Below, one piece after another: positions 26,427-34,504 of a stretch of DNA of 64,000 nt. Under the pieces are notes generated by a model. That model searched no databases. It saw only the letters and a list, made by a program, of their open reading frames with translations, and was not told the origin of the DNA. Made by a program: the position numbers and the translations under genes. The stretch comes from Sinorhizobium fredii (GTDB taxonomy: Bacteria > Pseudomonadota > Alphaproteobacteria > Rhizobiales > Rhizobiaceae). The stretch lies in assembly GCF_002944405.1 (NCBI RefSeq), contig NZ_CP024308.1:186001-250000 (forward strand). Reading direction: 5' to 3'. Each line of letters opens with the position of its first letter. Position 1 is the first letter of the stretch.

Positions 26427-26623
26427 CCTGGGATCGCAAATGGGCGCTGTTCGCCGCGTCGCTCGCGGTGATTGCCGCGTTCTTCATTCTCCGCGAGCAC
26501 TGGCAGCATGCACTGGGTCTCACACCCTACCTGCTGCTGCTCGCCTGCCCGTTGATGCATTTCTTCCATGGTCAAGGAAGTCACCGCCATGGTCGTCGCG
26601 ACCACCGGGATAATCTCACATGA
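26423..26623 (+). CDS. DUF2933 small membrane protein
   Basis: A 66-residue protein with the DUF2933 pattern: a short charged start, one or two membrane helices ([19 protein letters not shown] and [14 protein letters not shown]) and a His/Gly-rich tail ([12 protein letters not shown]) able to bind metal. It begins inside the stop of the copper ATPase (ATGA) and ends overlapping the next ATG, so three genes were translated as one chain. DUF2933 proteins are usual neighbours of copper ATPases and multicopper oxidases; their role is not known. Confidence 0.85.
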   Translation: MTWDRKWALFAASLAVIAAFFILREHWQHALGLTPYLLLLACPLMHFFHGQGSHRHGRRDHRDNLT

Positions 26624-27138
26624 CCTACGCGCACGCGGTACAAGCCCTTGCCGACGTCGGAACGTCCGCCGAGATGCTTTTCGACTACCTGGACGACCAG
26701 GCCAGTCTGGGCTCGCACATGCAGAAGCCCTCGATGATGATGCTGGGCGGCCGGATGTCATACGAGTTTGATGCCGCCCAAGGCCGGGCCGTCGGTTCGG
26801 TGATCAAGATGCAGGGCAAGATACTTGGCCTGCGGCTCCTCGTCGAAGAAGTGGTCACCGAGCGGCACCCTCCGCGCCGGAAGGTGTGGGAGACGCGACG
26901 ACGGCCGAATCTTCTCGTCATCGGTGCCTACCGGATGGGCTTCGAGATCAGCGGCTCGCATGGGGCATCGCGGCTTCGCGTTTTCATCGAGTATGACCCG
27001 CCGTCTGCTTTTGGTGGAAAGTTTTTGGGGTCGCTGTTTGGACCGATCTACGCACGCTGGTGCGTCAGTCGTATGGCGAAAGACGCAGCCATCAGGTTTG
27101 GTGACGTAAACCGTGCTCCGGCTGCCAGACCTCTTTGA
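26620..27138 (+). CDS. SRPBCC family protein of the copper cluster
   Basis: A 172-residue protein. VQALADVGTSAEMLFDYLDD at the start, GAYRMGFEISGSHGASRLRV in the middle and the C-terminal GSLFGPIYARWCVSRMAKDA fit the START/SRPBCC helix-grip fold. It carries a Met-rich segment (MQKPSMMMLGGRMSYEF) that could contact copper, but no metal motif is established. The ATG overlaps the stop of the DUF2933 gene, so it belongs to the copA-DUF2933 unit. Function unknown. Confidence 0.8.
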   Translation: MTYAHAVQALADVGTSAEMLFDYLDDQASLGSHMQKPSMMMLGGRMSYEFDAAQGRAVGSVIKMQGKILGLRLLVEEVVTERHPPRRKVWETRRRPNLLVIGAYRMGFEISGSHGASRLRVFIEYDPPSAFGGKFLGSLFGPIYARWCVSRMAKDAAIRFGDVNRAPAARPL

Positions 27139-27255
27139 CCTGAGTTGGGTTGTAAGAGCCTGATCAGGACCGCTTTTTGATGGAACGAACGGCCGACCCG
27201 CCGGTTCCTATGGCTCCCAGGTAATGGCCCGGTCGCCAGTCAGCGGAGGATCGCC

Positions 27256-27744
27256 ATGAGAAAGCACGACAACGGATCGACGCACGGTATGCACGCGTCT
27301 CGGCACCACTATCTCATGCTTGCCGTCAACATGGTGCTCAGCCTGATCGTTATGTACTTCGTAATGTTTTCGATGATCGATGGCTGGCGCGACCTCCACA
27401 ACAACCTCAACACGTTCTACATGGCGCTCACGATGGTTGCTCCGATGGGGATCATTATGCTGGCGACCATGGGCGGGATGTACAAGAACAAGGGTCTGAA
27501 TGTGGCCCTTTATCTCAGCCTGGCCGCTCTTTTTGTTGTGGCTTTTACCGGAACTCGTACCCAAGCCCTGATCGACGATGATCAGTTCATCGCTTCAATG
27601 ATCCCGCACCACTCCGGAGCAATTCTGATGTGTCGCGAAGCGAATCTGACAGATCAGGAGCTGGTCAATCTCTGCAATCAAATCTCCGAAGGGCAGCGCA
27701 AGGAGATCGTGCAGATGGAATCCGTTCAAGCGAGACTGAATTAG
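27256..27744 (+). CDS. DUF305-domain membrane protein
   Basis: A 162-residue protein with a His-rich N-terminus (THGMHASRHHYLM), three membrane helices (LAVNMVLSLIVMYFVMFSMI, ALTMVAPMGIIMLATMGGMY, VALYLSLAALFVVAFTG) and a C-terminal DUF305 ferritin-like segment with the signature FIASMIPHHSGAILMCREA, continued by EIVQMESVQ. The paired His and Met residues are likely metal ligands. The GGAGG just before ATG 27256 supports the start. Such proteins accompany copper and silver resistance genes. It stands alone between the SRPBCC gene and decayed DNA. Confidence 0.9.
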   Translation: MRKHDNGSTHGMHASRHHYLMLAVNMVLSLIVMYFVMFSMIDGWRDLHNNLNTFYMALTMVAPMGIIMLATMGGMYKNKGLNVALYLSLAALFVVAFTGTRTQALIDDDQFIASMIPHHSGAILMCREANLTDQELVNLCNQISEGQRKEIVQMESVQARLN

Positions 27745-27828
27745 CACGGGTTCAAAACCAGGTCCACAAGTGCAATTTTGCGTGCGGAGAGCTTTGCCCG
27801 ACTCCAGCACAAATGGCCGATGAACGCT

Positions 27829-27943
27829 TGACGACCGGTTCCGACTGGAACGGCAGCAAGGTTGCCGCGCCGAAGGCGACGGCGAATAATCCCAGATACG
27901 CGCTCACACCCAGCATCAGGTCATCGGCTGGAAGAGAGAACAC
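27829..27943 (-). pseudogene. YqaA family N-terminal relic (second copy)
   Basis: The minus-strand frame reads LGVSAYLGLFAVAFGAATLL then PFQSEPVV before homology is lost. It aligns with the first 27 residues of the YqaA fragment at 18154 (YAGLFAIALAAATILPMQSE). The remainder of the 63-residue open frame is unrelated. It is a second truncated copy of the same gene family in the metal island, in the opposite orientation. Confidence 0.6.
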
Positions 27944-28155
27944 GATCCCGAAGGAGGGGGAAAGTCCTCTCTAGGCAGAACCACGGGCTTGCTCGAATTT
28001 TCCGTTTGACCTTACCATCGTTGGAAGCCCTAGAACTCTGATCAGACTGCAGATTTAAGTTAGACGCTGTAGCCGTGCCACACTATCGACGCGAATCGCG
28101 TGTTGATACGGGCTGACAATTGACAACTTCGGGACCGATGGTAGTCCTCTCGGGC

Positions 28156-28536
28156 ATGGGTATGTTTCGAATCACATTGCAAAAGATGTTGGTTCTGCTC
28201 CGCTTGGCGATTGTCATCTCGCTGACGGTTTACTCATTGCCGACCGCCTCTGCCGCCATGCATGGCGCTTGGTCCCATCCGGAAAGTGCTCAGTCCGACG
28301 ATCATCATCATGAGATGGCAAGCGGCGGACATTCGCACGGCGATCAGAAATCCTCCCCGGACGACGCTCAGAAGCTCGCGAAGACGGAGTGCTGCAAGGG
28401 CTTCTGCGTCAGCATGGCGATTGTCGCGGAAACCGACCCTGTTGGCGGACCTCGCGTAGCATCCATTCGCGAGTTCATCGACGACGCCCGGAGCAGGGGC
28501 GAGCTTCCACCGCTGCACCGACCCCCAAACATCTGA
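28156..28536 (+). CDS. Exported His-rich protein at the head of the copper operon
   Basis: A protein of about 126 residues that I do not recognise by name. It has a signal-like helix (LLRLAIVISLTVYSLPTASA) followed by a His-rich mature part (DDHHHEMASGGHSHGDQKS) and a Cys pair in AKTECCKGFC. This layout suits a periplasmic copper-binding or copper-responsive peptide, similar in style to CopL or DUF2946-type proteins. The start is uncertain: ATG at 28156, 28162 or 28138 are possible, and none has a strong ribosome site. It lies upstream of, and on the same strand as, the lipoprotein-TolC-oxidase block. Confidence 0.7.
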   Translation: MGMFRITLQKMLVLLRLAIVISLTVYSLPTASAAMHGAWSHPESAQSDDHHHEMASGGHSHGDQKSSPDDAQKLAKTECCKGFCVSMAIVAETDPVGGPRVASIREFIDDARSRGELPPLHRPPNI

Positions 28537-28574
28537 ATAGGACCGTACCCCTTCTTCTCACGGGGCTAACGAGT

Positions 28575-28600
28575 GTTCGCGAGCAGGTTTGCTCTCGAAC
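28575..28600. repeat. Imperfect hairpin before the copper efflux lipoprotein gene
   Basis: Arms GTTCGCGAGCA and TGCTCTCGAAC pair with one mismatch around a 4-base loop. It lies 39 bases after the His-rich gene and 30 bases before the lipoprotein start, so it could be an attenuator or an operator. No run of T follows. Confidence 0.4.
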
Positions 28601-28629
28601 GCGGCTGCAATTCCTATTCGGATAACACC

Positions 28630-28857
28630 ATGAAACCATTGTTTTTCGTGGCCGCCCTGCCGCTTTTCGCGAGCGGATGCGCCTCCACATTGCCTCCCGA
28701 TGTCATTGCCACGGGCGATCTCGCCGCCTCCCAAGCCGAGGTGCGCCCCCTCCGATACACGAGCCCCGTTTCGGGCTACACCCACCGCGTCCCGGTCGAT
28801 CCCCAGCCGTGGCGTAACCAGAACGGCGCGCAGACTCCGGAAGGAGACGCGTCATGA
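28630..28857 (+). CDS. Small lipoprotein preceding a TolC-type gene
   Basis: A 75-residue lipoprotein: signal sequence KPLFFVAALPLFASGC with a lipobox ending at Cys16, then a short Pro-rich mature part (YTSPVSGYTHRVPVDPQPWR). The ATG overlap with the TolC-type gene (ATGA at 28854) shows they are translated together. Small lipoproteins of this kind sit in front of CusC/TolC-like genes in rhizobial copper clusters; the role is unknown, perhaps outer-membrane assembly of the channel. Confidence 0.82.
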   Translation: MKPLFFVAALPLFASGCASTLPPDVIATGDLAASQAEVRPLRYTSPVSGYTHRVPVDPQPWRNQNGAQTPEGDAS

Positions 28858-30314
28858 TGAGAGCCACTGTCAAATTGGCTGCGGCCCTCGCCCTGCCGCT
28901 TGTGCTCGGCGGCTGCGTGTCCGCCAGCGAATATGCAGCGAAGAACGCTGGCTTCTCCTCGGTCGAGGCCAAGACCGCCGAGGCCGCAGGCAAGCAGACC
29001 GTGTGGGTGCAGAACCAGCAGCAGGCGCGTGTCGTCTCCGACCGCGTGAAGACGCTGATGGCGAGGAAGACCATCGACGTCGAGACCGCCGTCCAGGTCG
29101 CGCTTCTCAACAACAAGGGTCTGCAGGCGGCTTATGCGGACCTCGGGGATTCGGCCGCCGATGCCTGGCAATCGACTATGCTGGTCAATCCGACGGTCGC
29201 CATCGGCTTCAACGGTATCGGAGCGCCGGGGATCGAGGCATTCAGGTCCGTCGAGGGCGTGATTGCCAACAATATCCTGGCGCTCGCGACACGCGAACGC
29301 GACATTGCCATCGCCGACACCCGCTTCCGGCAGGCGCAGTTGAACGCGGCTCTGCGCACGCTGCAACTTGCCGCTGATACCCGTCGCGCCTGGATCAACG
29401 CCGTTGCCGCCTGGGAAACCGTGGCCCAGCTCAATCAGGCGCAGGCAGCGGCGGACGCCGCCTCGGAGCTTGCACAGGAACTCGGCAAGAGCGGCGCGCT
29501 CACAAAAGAAGGTCAGGCCCGCGAGCATGTGTTCTTTGCCGAACTGGCGGGACAAACGGCAAAGGCGCGGCTGGAGGCGAGGCTCGCCAAGGAGGAGCTG
29601 ACGCGCCTGATGGGGCTCTGGGGTTCAGGCATCGACTATCAGGTTCCGAACCGTCTGCCGCAGTTGCCGAGGGGGATAATGAAGCGTGACCTGATCGAGG
29701 CGGAAGCGATCCAGCGGCGTGTCGATCTCCAGATGGCGAAGCTCGACCTCGATGCGACCGCCAAATCCTACAAACTGACGGAAGCCACCCGCTACGTTAC
29801 AGACCTCGAGCTCCTCACCGGCTTCGAGACCGAACGGGAAAAGGAGGATGGCGAGGTCAATACCGAGACGACCGGACAGGCAGAACTCGAATTCGTCATT
29901 CCGATCTTCGACAGCGGCAGGGCGCGGATGCGCAAGGCCGAACTCGCCTATATGCGGGCGGCGAACCTGCTCGCCGAAAAGGCCGTCAACGTCCGCTCCG
30001 AAGCGCGCTCGGCCTACCAGGCGTACCGCGCCAATTACGACATAGCCGGGCACTACCGAAACAGCGTCGTGCCGCTGCGCACCAAGATCGAGGAGGAATC
30101 CCTTCTCACCTACAACGCCATGATCACCAACACCTTCGAGCTGCTCGCCGACAGCCGCGAAAAGGTCAATGCGAACCTGCTTGCCGTCAACGCCAAGCGC
30201 GACTTCTGGCTGGCCGAGGCCAACCTCGCCCCCGCCATCTACGGCGGCGGCGCGGGTGCGGCGGCCGGGGAAACCGAAGTCGCGGCTGCCGCCGAAAGCG
30301 GCAGCGGTCATTGA
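28854..30314 (+). CDS. TolC/CusC-type outer-membrane efflux lipoprotein
   Basis: A 486-residue outer membrane efflux protein. The signal peptide ends in a lipobox (LVLGGC), so it is probably an acylated CusC-like channel. The two OEP repeats with long coiled-coil helices are clear: TAVQVALLNNKGLQAAYADL with QLNAALRTLQLAADTRRAWI in the first, and AEAIQRRVDLQMAKLDLDAT with AEKAVNVRSEARSAYQAYRA in the second, plus ELEFVIPIFDSGRARMRKAE between. No inner-membrane RND pump or membrane-fusion protein gene is nearby, so its partner is elsewhere or it serves periplasmic copper export with the neighbouring oxidase and cupredoxin. Confidence 0.92.
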   Translation: MMRATVKLAAALALPLVLGGCVSASEYAAKNAGFSSVEAKTAEAAGKQTVWVQNQQQARVVSDRVKTLMARKTIDVETAVQVALLNNKGLQAAYADLGDSAADAWQSTMLVNPTVAIGFNGIGAPGIEAFRSVEGVIANNILALATRERDIAIADTRFRQAQLNAALRTLQLAADTRRAWINAVAAWETVAQLNQAQAAADAASELAQELGKSGALTKEGQAREHVFFAELAGQTAKARLEARLAKEELTRLMGLWGSGIDYQVPNRLPQLPRGIMKRDLIEAEAIQRRVDLQMAKLDLDATAKSYKLTEATRYVTDLELLTGFETEREKEDGEVNTETTGQAELEFVIPIFDSGRARMRKAELAYMRAANLLAEKAVNVRSEARSAYQAYRANYDIAGHYRNSVVPLRTKIEEESLLTYNAMITNTFELLADSREKVNANLLAVNAKRDFWLAEANLAPAIYGGGAGAAAGETEVAAAAESGSGH

Positions 30315-30329
30315 GGAAAGGAACAGGCC

Positions 30330-31679
30330 ATGTTCAACAGAAGACAGTTACTCGGCGCGAGCGCCGCGCTGGTGTCGACCGCCGCCTGGGCAAAGACGTC
30401 CAACATGGGACTGCCCGAGGCGGCCGTGATGGAGACTGCGGAGACGCAGCCGCCGCTAAAGCCCACCTCCGGCCCCGACTACAACCCGGTCGTCACCCTC
30501 AACGGCTGGACCCTGCCCTATAGGATGAACAACGGCGTCAAGGAGTTCCACCTTGTCGCCGAGCCGGTCGAGCGCGAGATGGCGGAGGGCATGACCGCCT
30601 ATCTCTGGGGCTACAACGGCCAGTCGCCGGGTCCGACGATCGAGGCGGTCGAAGGCGACCGGGTGCGCATCTTCGTCACCAACAAGCTGCCGGAGCATAC
30701 GACGATCCACTGGCACGGGATGATCCTGCCGTCTGGCATGGACGGGGTCGGCGGCCTCACGCAGCCGCACATCCCCGTCGGCAAGACCTTCGTCTACGAG
30801 TTCGATCTCGTGAAATCGGGCACCTTCATGTACCACCCGCATTCCGACGAGATGGTGCAGATGGCGATGGGGATGATGGGCTTCTTCGTCGTCCATCCCA
30901 AGGACCCGAAGTTCATGCCGGTCGACCGCGACTTCGTCTTCCTGCTCAACGCCTACGACATCGATCCTGGCTCTTACGTCCCGCGCATCATGGAGATGAC
31001 CGACTTCAACATGTGGTGCTGGAACAGCCGCATCTTCCCCGACATCAGCCCGCTCGTCGTGTCCAAGAACGACCGGGTGCGCGTCCGGGTCGGCAACCTG
31101 ACGATGACCAACCACCCGATCCACATGCATGGCTACGACTTCGAGGTCACCTGCACCGACGGCGGCTGGGTGCGGCCGGAGGCGCGCTGGCCGGAGGTCA
31201 GCATCGACATCCCGGTGGGCGCGATGCGGGCCTACGAGTTCGACGCCAGATACGAGGGCGACTGGGCGATCCATTGCCACAAGTCGCACCACACGATGAA
31301 CGCGATGGGGCACGACATCCCGACCTTCATCGGCGTCGACAAGAGCAAGGTCGCCGAGAAGATCAAGAAGCTTCGCCCGGAATACATGCCGATGGGCACC
31401 AAGGGCATGGCCGACATGGGCGAGATGGAAATGGAAATCCCCGAAAACACCATCCCGATGATGACCGGCTGGGGTCCGCACGGCCCGATCGAGATGGGCG
31501 GCATGTTCTCGGTCGTCAAGGTGCGCGAGGGCATCTCCGCGGACGACTACGCCGATCCCGGCTGGTACGAAAACCCGCCCGGAACCCAGGCTTGGGAGTG
31601 GACGGGCGAAGTTCCCGACGCGCCGAAGGCCAAGGACGCCAAGACCCAGATCACGCCGAAACATGGAAATCATGGCTGA
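30330..31679 (+). CDS. Multicopper oxidase (periplasmic copper oxidase)
   Basis: A 449-residue exported oxidase with an RRQLLGASAAL signal of Tat type. All copper-site motifs are present: HWHG in TTIHWHGMI, YHPHSDE, the HxxHxH in NHPIHMHGYDF and the terminal HCH-x3-H-x4-M in WAIHCHKSHHTMNAM, giving one type 1 and one trinuclear site. A Met-rich tail (GMADMGEMEMEIPENTIPMM) is typical of copper-tolerance oxidases that convert Cu(I) to less toxic Cu(II). It lies 15 bases after the TolC-type gene and 39 bases before the cupredoxin gene, within one operon. Confidence 0.96.
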   Translation: MFNRRQLLGASAALVSTAAWAKTSNMGLPEAAVMETAETQPPLKPTSGPDYNPVVTLNGWTLPYRMNNGVKEFHLVAEPVEREMAEGMTAYLWGYNGQSPGPTIEAVEGDRVRIFVTNKLPEHTTIHWHGMILPSGMDGVGGLTQPHIPVGKTFVYEFDLVKSGTFMYHPHSDEMVQMAMGMMGFFVVHPKDPKFMPVDRDFVFLLNAYDIDPGSYVPRIMEMTDFNMWCWNSRIFPDISPLVVSKNDRVRVRVGNLTMTNHPIHMHGYDFEVTCTDGGWVRPEARWPEVSIDIPVGAMRAYEFDARYEGDWAIHCHKSHHTMNAMGHDIPTFIGVDKSKVAEKIKKLRPEYMPMGTKGMADMGEMEMEIPENTIPMMTGWGPHGPIEMGGMFSVVKVREGISADDYADPGWYENPPGTQAWEWTGEVPDAPKAKDAKTQITPKHGNHG

Positions 31680-31718
31680 TCCCGTATGCCGATCTTCAAT
31701 CAACCAAAGGACCACACC

Positions 31719-32198
31719 ATGAAAGCTCAAATCTTCGGACTTCTCGCCGCCGCGCTCGCCACCCCGGCGCTCGCGGGTGGCAATCACGCAGGCGGGCACG
31801 GCGAGGCCATGGCGGTCGGCGAACCGGGCAAGAAAGCCAACGCGACCCAGACCATCCAGGTCACGATGAAGGAGACGGAAGACGGCAAGATGATCTTCAC
31901 GCCGTCGACCTTCAAGGTCCGCAAGGGCCAGACCGTTCGCTTCGCGATCAAGAACGCGGGCGAACTCGACCACGAGTTTGTGCTCGATCAGGAAGACAAG
32001 ATCATGGAGCACAAGGCGGTAATGGAAAAGTTCCCGGAGATGGAACATGACGATCCGAACGCCATCCGTCTCGCGGCCGGAGAGTCCGGCGAAATCATCT
32101 GGAAGTTCACCAACGACGGCACGTTCAAGATCGCCTGCCTGGTCCCCGGCCACTACGACGCGGGCATGCACGGCGACGTCACGGTTGCCAAAAAGTAA
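31719..32198 (+). CDS. Exported cupredoxin
   Basis: A 159-residue blue-copper protein with signal peptide KAQIFGLLAAALATPALAGG and a His/Gly segment NHAGGHGEAM. Type 1 copper ligands are visible: His in ELDHEFVL, then Cys, His and Met in IACLVPGHYDAGMHG. ATG 31719 follows AAAGGA; the upstream ATG 31686 would add an implausible hydrophilic extension. It probably carries copper or electrons for the multicopper oxidase made from the same mRNA. Confidence 0.93.
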   Translation: MKAQIFGLLAAALATPALAGGNHAGGHGEAMAVGEPGKKANATQTIQVTMKETEDGKMIFTPSTFKVRKGQTVRFAIKNAGELDHEFVLDQEDKIMEHKAVMEKFPEMEHDDPNAIRLAAGESGEIIWKFTNDGTFKIACLVPGHYDAGMHGDVTVAKK

Positions 32199-32217
32199 TC
32201 ATCGAAAGGAGCCGCAC

Positions 32218-32514
32218 ATGAAAACGCTCATCAAACTCACCCTCGCCTCGACCCTCGCCTCGGCCCTCGCGCTTGGCACCGCCTACGGCGCTCTCGCCGC
32301 CGAGTTCACCAAGGCCACGGTGAAGAAGATAGACGCCAAGGCCAAGAAGGTCACGCTGATCCACGAGGAACTGAAGAGCCTCGACATGCCCGCGATGACC
32401 ATGGTGTTCCGCGTCCAGGACGACGCCATCCTGGAGAAGCTGAAGGAAGGCGCGAACGTCGAGTTCGTCGCCGAGCGCGTCAACGGCAAGCTGACTGTGA
32501 CGCAGGTCAAGTAA
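32218..32514 (+). CDS. CusF-like copper-binding periplasmic protein
   Basis: A 98-residue exported protein. The signal peptide runs to GALAAEF. The five-strand OB-like CusF fold shows KVTLIHEELKSLDMPAMTMV then FRVQDDAILEKLKEG. CusF binds Cu(I) through one His, two Met and a Trp; here the His and the MPAMTM Met pair are kept, but Met stands where Escherichia coli CusF has Trp, as in many homologues. GAAAGGAG lies before the ATG. It is the last gene of the copper operon and probably hands copper to the efflux channel. Confidence 0.93.
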   Translation: MKTLIKLTLASTLASALALGTAYGALAAEFTKATVKKIDAKAKKVTLIHEELKSLDMPAMTMVFRVQDDAILEKLKEGANVEFVAERVNGKLTVTQVK

Positions 32515-32521
32515 TCGCTGC

Positions 32522-32555
32522 AACAGGACGCAGGCGTAGCCGGCCGCGTCCTGTT
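32522..32555. terminator. Hairpin terminator of the copper operon
   Basis: Arms AACAGGACGC (32522-32531) and GCGTCCTGTT (32546-32555) are exact complements and start 7 bases after the CusF-like stop. The GC-rich loop can also pair in part. No clear U-run follows. Confidence 0.65.
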
Positions 32556-32627
32556 CGGCTCATTCGCTGGGCGACAGCTCCCGATTAATGTCTAGTATTT
32601 GCCCCAAGGTGCCATGCAGCGGGAGCG

Positions 32628-32993
32628 CTACGATACGGGCGGCGTGCAGACGGCTCTCCAGAGATCATCCTTCCAGTCGGGTTCAACACCGGAATTAGGT
32701 ATCTGGTAGTCAACATTCCCCATCGAGACCGCTGCCGGAGGACCGCATCGGACTGACGCCTTGTGCTTGCCGGGATCGCTGTAAGCCCCCTCTCCGTCGA
32801 CGCTCGTTTGAGAGAGCGAGATGAGCACATCGAAATCGTACCCCACGCTTGCCGCGGCTCGGTTTCCGACGATACTCAGGCTGACAACGGTGTGGTCGGG
32901 AAAGTGCGCCCTGTGAAAGACTAGGGGCTCGGTCGCGGCCGCAGACGTTAGCAGCAAGGTCTCGATAGCAACGGCCGAGAGGACAGTACGCAT
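32628..32993 (-). CDS. Exported hypothetical protein
   Basis: A 121-residue protein with a signal peptide (TVLSAVAIETLLLTSAAATE) and a mature domain that I do not recognise: FHRAHFPDHTVVSLSIVGNR, FDVLISLSQTSVDGEG, GKHKASVRCGPPAAVSMGN, and the terminal PDWKDDLWRAVC. The even spread of charged residues and the paired Cys (VRCGP and AVCTP) suggest a real small periplasmic protein with one disulfide. It is convergent with the copper operon. No function can be given. Confidence 0.7.
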   Translation of the reverse strand: MRTVLSAVAIETLLLTSAAATEPLVFHRAHFPDHTVVSLSIVGNRAAASVGYDFDVLISLSQTSVDGEGAYSDPGKHKASVRCGPPAAVSMGNVDYQIPNSGVEPDWKDDLWRAVCTPPVS

Positions 32994-33317
32994 TCACCCC
33001 TCCCGTGGTTCATGCGGCGTCCAAACTATACCACGGAGAATGTTCATTGTGGCGTCCCGTTCTACGGCTGCTTCTGCCGCGCCAAGCCGTCGCACGGCAC
33101 CTGCGTGTTGGACTTCCGCAGTCCACCCTCTCGCGACGGATGGGAACCGGAAAGATCGATCCACCCGCGACGATGATGAAGGCGAATTCCGACCCTATGC
33201 CGACCTCGGCACCAGTCAACCAGAACGGCTGGATCCCGAGCCGATAGCGGCTATCGCGCTAATCTGGGCGCCGGTGATGCGCTCGCATCGCATCACCGTC
33301 GAGCAGATGGCCTGAGT
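32994..33317. other. Intergenic region, no firm gene
   Basis: Several overlapping short open frames occur on the plus strand. The one at 33040-33315 ends with a plausible protein-like stretch (EPIAAIALIWAPVMRSHRI), but it has no domain and no clear ribosome site, so I do not call a gene. Confidence 0.45.
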
Positions 33318-33500
33318 TCACTGGCGGCTTTTCTTACTTCTGACAGATACGTTGCCCGACCGGTCCGAAGCAGCGGCACCGACGCCGGCTTGGCTTTCAA
33401 GTTCTTTTGCAGCCTGGTGCCAGTGGCGCTCATGGTCTCCGTCAAGCCGGCCTTCGCGCTCCCAAATCTCGTAAGCACGCCTGCGAACGCGCTCGACCAA
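33318..33500 (-). CDS. DUF2934 protein
   Basis: A 60-residue protein if translation starts at TTG 33500, which has CGGAG at the right distance. It holds the DUF2934 core VRRRAYEIWEREGRLDGDHE followed by RHWHQAAKEL, a short helical hairpin common in rhizobia. The open frame continues upstream to 33611 without a better start, so up to 97 residues are possible. The C-terminus is Ser/Lys rich. Function is unknown; DUF2934 proteins are often found among stress genes. Confidence 0.7.
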   Translation of the reverse strand: MVERVRRRAYEIWEREGRLDGDHERHWHQAAKELESQAGVGAAASDRSGNVSVRSKKSRQ

Positions 33501-33646
33501 TGTTCTCCGTTTTTTCTCCTTGTTACTTGTGCCGCTGTCGTCACGTCGGCGCGAAAAAGCGATTCCGTGCCAACCGAGTGGACACAGTTGCGCACGGGAG
33601 TAACGCTGCACCGCTCCCGGGACCTTCGCCCATCAGGTAGCCGTCC

Positions 33647-34249
33647 TCAAGCAGAAGCAAAGTGACCCTCGGAGATAATTTCCGAAAGCGCCTTGCGATG
33701 GCTCGGGGCTTCGCGCTGCTGAAGCGGCTCGGGAAGTTGCGTCTTGTCGCCGATGCGGCCGATTGCGACGGCGGCCTCGACCCGGTAATTCTCGGGAACG
33801 CCGAGTTCCGTTCGCGCCCGCTCGTAATCGATTCCCGCCATGCCGTGGGCCTGCCACCCCGAATGGGCCGCCTGCAGGGCCAGTGCGCCCCAAGCGGCGC
33901 CCGCGTCGAAGGAGTGCGTGTACGAGGGAACCTCTTCCGCCGCGCCTGGCGGCAACAGCGAGGTTTTCGAAAGCACGAAGATCAACGCCGACGCTCGCCG
34001 TGCCCAGCTTTGGTTGAATTCATTGAGCAGGCCCAGCAGCTTTTCCCAGCCGTTTGCGCCGCGGCGCGAGTAGACGAAGTGCCACGGCTGAGCATTGTAG
34101 GCAGACGGCGCCCAGCGGGCCGCTTCCAGTATCTCGAAAAGCTCGCCTTGCGAGATCTCGATGCTTGCGTAGGCGCGAGGCGACCAGCGCTCTAGAAATA
34201 ACGGATTGATCGCATGTTCTGCAATACGGGAGTTCACATTCACAGTCAT
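33647..34249 (-). CDS. Nitroreductase family protein
   Basis: A 200-residue FMN-dependent nitroreductase. The N-terminal RWSPRAY and ILEAARWAPSAYNAQPWHFV are family hallmarks for FMN phosphate and ring binding; GAAWGALALQAAHSGWQAHG and FGVP-like ELGVPENYRVEAAVAIGRIG follow. Its natural role may be NAD(P)H-dependent reduction of nitro or quinone compounds, or supply of reduced flavin. The latter would help the three flavin-dependent monooxygenases that follow upstream in the same orientation, none of which has a dedicated flavin reductase here. This link is inferred. Confidence 0.93.
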   Translation of the reverse strand: MTVNVNSRIAEHAINPLFLERWSPRAYASIEISQGELFEILEAARWAPSAYNAQPWHFVYSRRGANGWEKLLGLLNEFNQSWARRASALIFVLSKTSLLPPGAAEEVPSYTHSFDAGAAWGALALQAAHSGWQAHGMAGIDYERARTELGVPENYRVEAAVAIGRIGDKTQLPEPLQQREAPSHRKALSEIISEGHFASA

Positions 34250-34300
34250 TGATGTCTTCCAATCTTCAACGACGCGTTTGAGTTGTCATGCAAGGACGAG

Positions 34301-34504
34301 TCACCAGTTTTTGTATCGGCCGCGCCGCCGCCTGAGGCTCGTGAGCTCTTCGGAGAGTTCGGCGATGCGATCTCGGAACTCATCGCTTGTCCCGTCGTCG
34401 AAGTCATCGAACCCGAAGCAATCCCGTGCCTCATAAAGCTCAAGCCGGCCCTGCAGGAAATCCCGGATCGCATTCAGGCGTTCAAACTGTCTGAGCATGC
34501 TCAT
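34301..34504 (-). CDS. Small hypothetical protein at the end of the organosulfur operon
   Basis: A 67-residue charged helical protein (LRQFERLNAIRDFLQGRLEL, then SDEFRDRIAELSEELTSLRR) that overlaps the 3' end of the monooxygenase gene by 23 bases and is in the same orientation. Acidic helices and an Arg-rich tail suggest a small coiled coil. I do not recognise the family. The overlap and start position support a real gene, but homology is needed. Confidence 0.55.
   Translation of the reverse strand: MSMLRQFERLNAIRDFLQGRLELYEARDCFGFDDFDDGTSDEFRDRIAELSEELTSLRRRRGRYKNW

Noticed and set aside
30456..32171. A 571-residue minus-strand open frame over the multicopper oxidase and cupredoxin genes
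   Set aside because: It is a His/Asp/Val-rich mirror reading of strongly supported genes on the plus strand.
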